A stretch of DNA of 64,000 nucleotides from G963674835 sp963674835 (GTDB taxonomy: Bacteria; Planctomycetota; Planctomycetia; Pirellulales; Thermoguttaceae): NCBI GenBank assembly GCA_963674835.2, contig CAXXKC010000002.1, positions 1,302,001 through 1,366,000 on the forward strand, written 5' to 3'. Shown piece after piece: positions 60,101-64,000 of this stretch. Position 1 is the first letter of the stretch, and each line of letters begins with the position of its first letter. Position numbers and translations under genes: made by a program. The notes under the pieces were generated by a model. It saw only the letters and a list, made by a program, of their open reading frames with translations, made no database searches and was not told the DNA's origin.

Positions 60101-61789
60101 CGGGTTGCCGGCGGCGTCACTCACGCGCACGCAAATGGAATAGCTTCCATTGGCCAGAGCATCGGGCAACGTAATCCTGGCAGCACCACCGACGAGCGTT
60201 GCGGTCGCGTAGCCCATCTCCCCCTGGTCGCCGACATCGCCATCGGTGTTCCAGTCGACATCAACGTAAACGATGGTTCCGTCGGGCACGCCCGAGTCGT
60301 CGTCGGTGACCGTCAGGGCGATGGTGGGCATGGCGTAAGGGGTGGTCCACTCGTCGGCGAGCGTGATGGTCGGCGGGGTCGTGTCGGCCATTTCTTCGGA
60401 CAAGGGATTGAACGCGCGGAGGACGTCCCACGTGCCGTTGCTGTCGCCGTCGACGAGGTTGCTAGACAGGGTGATGAAGGCGACATAGCGGCCATCGGAG
60501 CTGATCTGCGGGCTCCAGACGACAGGGTCCGGGTCGTAAGGGTCGCCGCATTCACTGTTGCCCTGGTTGCCGGAATCGCTCACGCTCAGCCGCCGGATGG
60601 CGCCCGTCTGGATGTCTTTGACGAAGACGTCTGACTTGCCGTTGGTGTCGCCGTCAATGAGGTTCGATGCAAGGCTGACAAAGGTGACGAAACGGCCGTC
60701 GTGGTTGGTGACATATCCGCCCGACATGGCGTCGCCCTGCAGGCCGGCTGCGTCGGCACTGGCGAGCGTGATTTCGCCCGTTTGCAGGTCTTTGGAGAAT
60801 ACGTCGTAGGTGCCGTTGGCATCCCCCGGGGCGAAGTTGTCGGCTAGGCTGAGGAACACGACGTGGTGGCCGTCGCCGCTGATTCCTGCGCACTCGGAAT
60901 CGTCGTTTCCTTGCACGCCGGCGCTGTTGGCGCTGGCCAGAGTGACTTGGCCGGTTTGCAGGTCTTTGACGAAGACGTCCCACGTGTCGTTCGAGTCGTC
61001 GGGCACAAGGTTGTCGGCGAGACTGGCAAAGGCCACGTAACGGCCGTCGTCGCTAATGGTGGGACACCAGGAATAGCCGTTGCCGATTTCGCCCGCGGTG
61101 CTGGTGCTGACGAGCGTGGTCGTTCCGGTCTGCAAGTCCTTGACGAAACTGTCCCAGGTGCCGTTGGTATCGCCGTCGACAAGATTGCTGGCGGCGCTGC
61201 AGAAGGCCAGGTACCGGCCATCCGGACTCAGGACGGCATAGTCGGAGGAGCCGTTCCCCTGGACGCCGGCCGTACTGGTGCTGGCGAGCACGATGTCGCC
61301 CGTCGTGCGGTTCTTGATGAAGACGTCGTAGGTGCCGTTGGTGTCGCCCGCAACGAGGTTACTGGAAAGGCTTCCGAAGGCCACGTAGGTGCCGTCGGCG
61401 CTGATGCTGACGCGCTTGCAACTGCCGTTCCCCTGGGTGCCGTCGCTGCGGGTGCTGACGAGGGTCGTCTCGCCGGTGAGCGTGTCCTTGACGAACGCAT
61501 CGGCGGTGCCGTTGGCGTCGCCGGCGACGAGATTGTCGGCCACGCTGATGAATGCCACATAGCGCCCGTCGGCACTGATGCTTGGGAACTGAGATGTGGA
61601 GTTTCCGATCACCGAGCCCATCGACGAGGATGCGGAAGAAATGAGATCGATGCTGAGCAGGGTCCGTTCTTCCAGCGTCTCGCAGACGAGCCGGCGTTTC
61701 AGCGTGGAATGGTTCCGCGACTTGCTCGACGAATAAAGCGAGCGATGTTCCGAGACGGTACGCTTCGGAAATTGAAATCTCCACCACAT
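54119..61789 (-). CDS. giant exported repeat protein with LEPR-xLL-type N-terminus
   Basis: 2,556 residues from ATG 61789 (GGGAG eight bases upstream). The N-terminus has the planctomycete export-like motif 'CETLEERTLLSIDL'. Order, approximate: 50-465, seven ~55-residue TolB/WD40-like copies ('DGRYVAFISVADNLVAGDAN' type); 470-573, Ig-like domain; 576-995, seven more copies; 1010-1690, CSLREA-type start ('LTSLREAIVYANQHAGDDTI') and a right-handed beta-helix of many 'GGGI.N.G..T...S.' turns; 1703-1816, second Ig-like domain; 1816-2436, four tandem ~155-residue units each with 'LEFDFQSSAQGEIQGIGFD'-type core; then an acidic tail. Probably a cell-surface or secreted adhesion or matrix protein. 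The function is unknown. It converges with treY (30 bases between stops). Confidence 0.9.
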   Translation of the reverse strand: MWWRFQFPKRTVSEHRSLYSSSKSRNHSTLKRRLVCETLEERTLLSIDLISSASSSMGSVIGNSTSQFPSISADGRYVAFISVADNLVAGDANGTADAFVKDTLTGETTLVSTRSDGTQGNGSCKRVSISADGTYVAFGSLSSNLVAGDTNGTYDVFIKNRTTGDIVLASTSTAGVQGNGSSDYAVLSPDGRYLAFCSAASNLVDGDTNGTWDSFVKDLQTGTTTLVSTSTAGEIGNGYSWCPTISDDGRYVAFASLADNLVPDDSNDTWDVFVKDLQTGQVTLASANSAGVQGNDDSECAGISGDGHHVVFLSLADNFAPGDANGTYDVFSKDLQTGEITLASADAAGLQGDAMSGGYVTNHDGRFVTFVSLASNLIDGDTNGKSDVFVKDIQTGAIRRLSVSDSGNQGNSECGDPYDPDPVVWSPQISSDGRYVAFITLSSNLVDGDSNGTWDVLRAFNPLSEEMADTTPPTITLADEWTTPYAMPTIALTVTDDDSGVPDGTIVYVDVDWNTDGDVGDQGEMGYATATLVGGAARITLPDALANGSYSICVRVSDAAGNPALANATVTVDVPSIDAVSSADYLAGSVIGDAESGSMAITPDGRYVGFVSSADNLVEGDTNGVADVFLKDMLTGEVQRVSTSTAGVQANGTCRRVSVSADGRYVVFASLADNLVEGDTNGAYDLFLKDLQTGALQLVSTSSTGVQGNSNTDYVYMTPDGRYIAFCSSASNLVEGDTNGTWDTFVKDLQTGTTTLASVTSGGTIGNDISWCPSISDDGRFVEFSSLATNLAASDTNGAYDVFVKDLQTGTLTLVSANTSGVQGNGDSRGGGITGNGRYALVISLADNLADSDTNGVWDTFVKDLETGTMTRVSTDSSGGQGDDASGGYAASTDGRYVVFCSLAGNLVAGDTNDVVDVFVKDLQTGAVARVSVDNAGVQGNGDCANQDLSTDAYRWLPRIAGGGDYVVFASLANNLVDGDTNGTWDIFRVANPLASPADHLFVTTADDVVDANDGLTSLREAIVYANQHAGDDTITFDSALVGQTIDVSLGELQITDTSGTTTITGLGHDVLAVSGGDSSRVLSIRSGATVAISGLTISQGFSTEDGGGIANGGTLTVSDCCFFSNTSTGNGGGGIANSGTLTVSGSEFADNQGYYGGAIGNDYGRTATITDCTFSLNNGAAGGAVCSGGELTIDACSFSRNTAAYGGAVCCVGGTMELTDSDFSDNVASVHGGGVQTAGSVTITDCTFTGNTADSDGGGLQIGSGEATITNCTFSENLADGEGGGICNTSGTVTIADSTVSDNRANWLAGGIQNRATMTVTNSTIQANSSRSAGAFNNEATLILNEGMLTFSEGMLTLVDSIIADNVADSDVGGIFNMGGTVIVLRCTITGNVAEGDNGGGLFNAGTLSITDSTVSDNWAADSGGGICNWSNGTVTVTGSTLSGNHAEGRGGAIFNRAGSSSWCGTITIINSTLDGNSAVGPGGGIYTGPYGGTFTIDNSTFADNHSDADGGAIYSFGWFLGSSSTTIANSTFCGNSAAGSGGAIYNGSLGCTLAISNCTLTANNAATGGGIFSLSAHTTALTSTILAGNGGNTVSPDLDGAADLSNSLIGDATGSTLLEAPFGAPDVDGNLIGGLEHGIIDPRLAPLDDNGGATPTMALLPGSPAINMGSNPTGLTYDQRGDGFPRTVGFATDIGAYEFFSDDITPPLVTTTGPAHTSNPTPTITVTASDEGSGVADGTLVVLDVDLNGDGDFADPGEMALATEPLAAGVATFTSPAALPDGVYHVRARVRDMAGNQGFSNVLTTVINLSEVPAVDFRDYTVAPYDLSQDTPGGYAVGSGGASLLITGNHWKAIDFPYTVTPNTVLEFNFQSNVQGEIQGIGFDNDNLASPETCFQLFGTQTWGLQAYRNYASTAGDAVHYTIPVGEFFTGDISRLVFFTDDDAADAGQSLFSNVHVYEKVLSVDVQGTATTFAVTSYGAEDLVSEDLTFSDLLPGLQGFQTVQFSGNSWKKIDLGYTVTANTILEFDFQSSAQGEIQGIGFDSDQVLSDQTFFQLYGSQSWGRQAFRNYASSAGETVHYVIPVGRYFSGDLRYLVLACDDDADASGAVTFSNLRIYEPQLNVEVQGFTDAYLVTSYDAEDLTPQLMSLEAATPESDGFETLQFAGNAWKKIELGYTIMTDTILEFDFQSSAQGEIQGIGFDNDQVLSDQTFFQLYGTQNWGRQAYHNYASSAGETVHYVIPVGKYFTGDLSYLVLATDDDADASGSVVFSNLRVYEPKLEVDIQGTAESLEVTRFSDQELVTLAMSLQTSSSATDGFQTFQFIGNGWQQAALDYTITADTVLEFDFQSSTQGEIHGIGFDNDAVLSPEWFFQLFGTQTWGIQAYRNYGPSEGSVQHYTIPIGDYFQGITATRLVFATDDDAQAAAESIFSNIYLYESGSQPTATLLSNDWLDPSILDQIVGQDGSASEESLALQSSFGRWQVEPVQPALDAPRYRIQNEQSGQTPGPNAEQAARDRALLELFQLRSQSGQEDDDAVEPSDQSDGVLPELLPTA
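54480..56340 (-). repeat. four tandem ~155-codon repeats in the giant gene
   Basis: Four direct copies, boundaries at about 56340, 55890, 55430, 54960 and 54480. Each encodes 'GNxWKKIDLGYTVT' type, 'GEIQGIGFD', 'FFQLYGTQ.WG.QAYRNYA', and 'DDDA' plus 'FSNL.(I/V)YE' blocks. The middle two are nearly identical over long stretches; the outer two are more diverged. Confidence 0.85.
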
Positions 61790-62783
61790 GGTCAAGGCTC
61801 CCGTTGGGTACGATGGAGTTGATCGGCGATGTGAGCAGTTGAACCGCGCGTCCAACGTGGCTGGATGGACCTGATTGGGTTGATGAACGGGCTCGACAAG
61901 TCCGCCGGCATAGAAGCCGCCGAGCTACCGGCGCCGCTTGCTATGCCGCCTACCTTGTATGCCAGAACTCGCAGGGCGAACTAAGAAGTGGCGCCGGTTG
62001 TTGGCGCATCTTGCCGAATGCCCTGGTCAGAGCGCATTCGGCGTAACCGTAGCGTGTATTTCGCCTTCGGAACCGCGGAAACACGACGCCGCGAACGCTA
62101 CAGTCAAGTGCGACACGCACTAGCCTCGTTCCTCGGCTTCTCATGGATCAGTCCCTTTTGCCATGTTGAGGGCGATGGAAACGTCGCTACCGCCGGACCG
62201 GAATGCCCCTCTGAGAAGCGGATAGTATTCCCCACTGAAGACCCGTGGCCGCGATTATGGCCGATATGCGTTGGGCTGTCAATCATGCACAGAGCCGATT
62301 CCCCAGGACGTTGCCAACGGAAAGCGGCTCTGTCAGCGAGACGCATACCGTGGTCGGCAGCGGGCGGGCCGACCTGGGCGCGAAACTGTCCGAGAAGCCG
62401 GGCGACAACGGTGGTGCGGAGGAGATGCCCGCATCGAGCAACACCGGGTTGCTGACTTGCAGACGCCAAGCTCTTCTGTTACACGAGCTTGCGGCTGACG
62501 TCCATCGTATTGAGTAACGGTCCACCACCGGTGGGAGTGGTTTGCCACACTGGGGATTTCCAGTAACGCAACGACGAACCAGTTACGCCTGCAATAATTG
62601 ACGACCGGCCTGAAAGTGGGCTTGTTCGTGTGAACTTTGGGCAAGGTGGGCTGGAATGGTAATCGAGGGCAACGTGGTCAGCGGCATCGGGACCCTCACC
62701 AGGCAGAATATAAGTAAGACACAAGAGTGCTTTCAATGGGCAAGGGCGACAACTCACGGAGATCTACAGGAAAGGGTAACGCG
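61790..62783. other. intergenic region with dispersed repeat
   Basis: Nearly 1 kb between the giant gene and the divergent sulfatase. It contains the 92-bp repeat copy B. Short open frames (for example 62245-62517) show no recognisable protein or ribosome binding site. The promoters of both flanking genes must lie here. Confidence 0.5.
62031..62122. repeat. 92-bp dispersed palindromic repeat, copy B
   Basis: Same length and orientation as 35819-35910, 82 of 92 bases identical. The stem halves GTAGCGT and ACGCTAC and the terminal hairpin AGTGCG-ACA-CGCACT are unchanged, while most differences are in loops and the left end. Confidence 0.8.
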
Positions 62784-64000
62784 ATGAGATTGTGGTTGAG
62801 TTTTCTGATGATCGTGCCCGTATGCATCGGAGGCCTGACCGCCTTCGGCCAACAGAAGAGCCGCCCCAACATCCTCCTGATCGTGTCGGACGACACGGGT
62901 GTCGGTGACCTCGGCGCATACGGTGGTGGCGAAGGGCGCGGGATGCCAACGCCGAACCTCGACCGCCTCGCGGCCGAGGGAATGACGTTCTTCTCGTTCT
63001 ATGCCCAGCCGAGCTGCACGCCAGGCCGCGCGGCCATTCAGACGGGGCGTATTCCGAATCGGAGCGGCATGACCACGGTGGCTTTCCAGGGCCAGGGCGG
63101 CGGGCTGCCAAAGGCGGAGTGGACGCTCGCCTCCGTCCTCAAGACGGCTGGCTACAAGACCTACTTCACCGGCAAGTGGCACCTGGGAGAGGCCGACTAC
63201 GCATTGCCCAACGCCCAGGGCTACGACGTCATGGAACACTGCTTCCTCTACCACCTCAACGCGTACACGTACGGCGATCCGAATTGGTTTCCCGACATGG
63301 ATCCCAAGCTTCGGGAAATGTTCGACCGGGTGACCAAAGGGTCCCTGTCGGGCATGGCGGGACAACCGGCGAAGCAGGACTGGAAGGTCAACGGTGAGTA
63401 TGTCGACACGCCGGATCAGGGCGTTGTGGGCATTCCTTTCCTCGACAAGTACATTGAGGAGTCCGGCCTTCGATTTCTGGAAGACGCTGCCAAGCGCCTG
63501 GATCAGCCGTTCTTCATCAATGTCAATTTCATGAAGAACCATCAGCCGAACCTTCCGGCGCCGGAATTCAAGCACAAGTCGCTCGCCAAGACGAAGTATG
63601 CCGATGCGGTGGTTGAACTGGACACGCGCATCGGCCATATCATCGACAAGCTGCGCGAGTTGGGATTGGACAAGAACACGCTCGTTTTCTACACGGTGGA
63701 CAACGGCGCCTGGCAGGACGTGTTTCCCGATGCGGGATACACGCCGTATCGCGGCACCAAAGGCACCGACCGCGAAGGAGGCAACCGCGTACCGGCCATC
63801 GCGTGGTTCCCCGGAAAGGTCAAGCCGGGCGTTCGCAATCACGATATCCTGGGCGGTCTCGACCTCATGGCCACGTTCGCTTCGGTCGCCGGAGTAAAAC
63901 TGCCGGAAAAGGATCGCGAGGGACAGCCGATCATCTTCGACAGCTACGACATGTCGCCCGTGCTGCTCGGCACCGGCAAGTGCGCGCGTGACTCGTGGTT
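62784..64000 (+). CDS. exported sulfatase, 3'-truncated by the window
   Basis: At least 405 residues, running off the right edge. ATG 62784 is preceded by AGGAAAGG and opens a signal peptide ('LWLSFLMIVPVCIGGLTAFG'). It is a type I (formylglycine) sulfatase of the arylsulfatase family: metal-binding 'LLIVSDDTGVGDLGAYGG' (D36, D37), the C-x-P-x-R signature 'SCTPGRAAIQTGR' with C78 as the residue to be oxidised to formylglycine, 'TGKWHLGEADYALP', and later 'FYTVDNGAWQDVFPDAG'. It would remove sulfate esters from exported substrates, such as sulfated polysaccharides, a trait expanded in planctomycetes. The substrate cannot be read from the sequence. A maturase gene is not in view. Confidence 0.94.
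   Translation, partial: MRLWLSFLMIVPVCIGGLTAFGQQKSRPNILLIVSDDTGVGDLGAYGGGEGRGMPTPNLDRLAAEGMTFFSFYAQPSCTPGRAAIQTGRIPNRSGMTTVAFQGQGGGLPKAEWTLASVLKTAGYKTYFTGKWHLGEADYALPNAQGYDVMEHCFLYHLNAYTYGDPNWFPDMDPKLREMFDRVTKGSLSGMAGQPAKQDWKVNGEYVDTPDQGVVGIPFLDKYIEESGLRFLEDAAKRLDQPFFINVNFMKNHQPNLPAPEFKHKSLAKTKYADAVVELDTRIGHIIDKLRELGLDKNTLVFYTVDNGAWQDVFPDAGYTPYRGTKGTDREGGNRVPAIAWFPGKVKPGVRNHDILGGLDLMATFASVAGVKLPEKDREGQPIIFDSYDMSPVLLGTGKCARDSW

Noticed and set aside
58800..61650. CRISPR-like or tandem DNA array on first glance of regular spacing
   Set aside because: The ~165-base periodicity is coding: protein repeats of propeller blades, with diverged DNA and no spacers.
62245..62517. 90-codon frame before the sulfatase
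   Set aside because: No ribosome binding site, no recognisable protein, in a region with several equally long random frames.

Overview
The window looks like a piece of a Planctomycetota chromosome, probably Pirellulales-like. The evidence is GC-rich coding with long antisense shadow frames, a planctomycete-style multidomain sigma factor, a giant exported protein with an LEPR-xLL-type N-terminus, a PEP-CTERM protein, Tat-exported Gfo/Idh/MocA and deacetylase-like proteins, a DUF4838 protein, a degenerate Ser/Thr-kinase-like membrane protein and an extracellular sulfatase. No rRNA, tRNA or CRISPR was recognised. The species cannot be named from the sequence alone.

Left part (1-5.5 kb): the 3' end of a GH32-like glycosidase, a large secreted protein with a possible TIM barrel, then on the minus strand a corrinoid adenosyltransferase (cobO) whose long leader carries a clear cobalamin riboswitch.

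Integron relic (about 6.19-9.71 kb): the last 48 codons of an integron integrase are followed, in the same orientation, by a row of three gene cassettes. They encode a small immunity-like protein, a HEPN plus zinc-ribbon protein and a GNAT acetyltransferase. They are separated by attC-like palindromes whose core boxes match cassette by cassette. A 53-bp inverted pair brackets the cassettes and a methyltransferase gene.

Middle part (9.8-37.4 kb): mostly single genes. They are a secreted propeller-like protein, a PEP-CTERM protein, a TPR lipoprotein, a pseudokinase with a C-terminal beta-helix, a Cu/Zn superoxide dismutase without its disulfide cysteines, a sigma factor with an N-terminal DNA-binding region, MarC, a Tat-exported deacetylase-like protein, a histidine kinase overlapping an HD-GYP response regulator, a Gfo/Idh/MocA oxidoreductase, an ROK sugar kinase, an XRE regulator, DUF4838, a GH36-like hydrolase and CorA. 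An IS4-superfamily insertion sequence with a nonsense-mutated transposase sits exactly on the stop codon of glgC.

Glycogen/trehalose cluster (37.4-54.1 kb): glgC is divergent from glgX, treS-maltokinase fusion, glgB, malQ, treZ and treY. The last genes overlap, so the six rightward genes look like one operon. Together they can make ADP-glucose, branch and debranch alpha-glucan, rearrange maltodextrins and make trehalose both from glucan ends (TreY/TreZ) and from maltose (TreS). No glycogen synthase, phosphorylase or GlgE is in the window.

Right end (54.1-64 kb): a 2,556-residue exported protein built from two seven-copy propeller blocks, Ig-like domains, a beta-helix and four tandem C-terminal units; then an intergenic stretch with the second copy of a 92-bp dispersed repeat; then a sulfatase running off the window.
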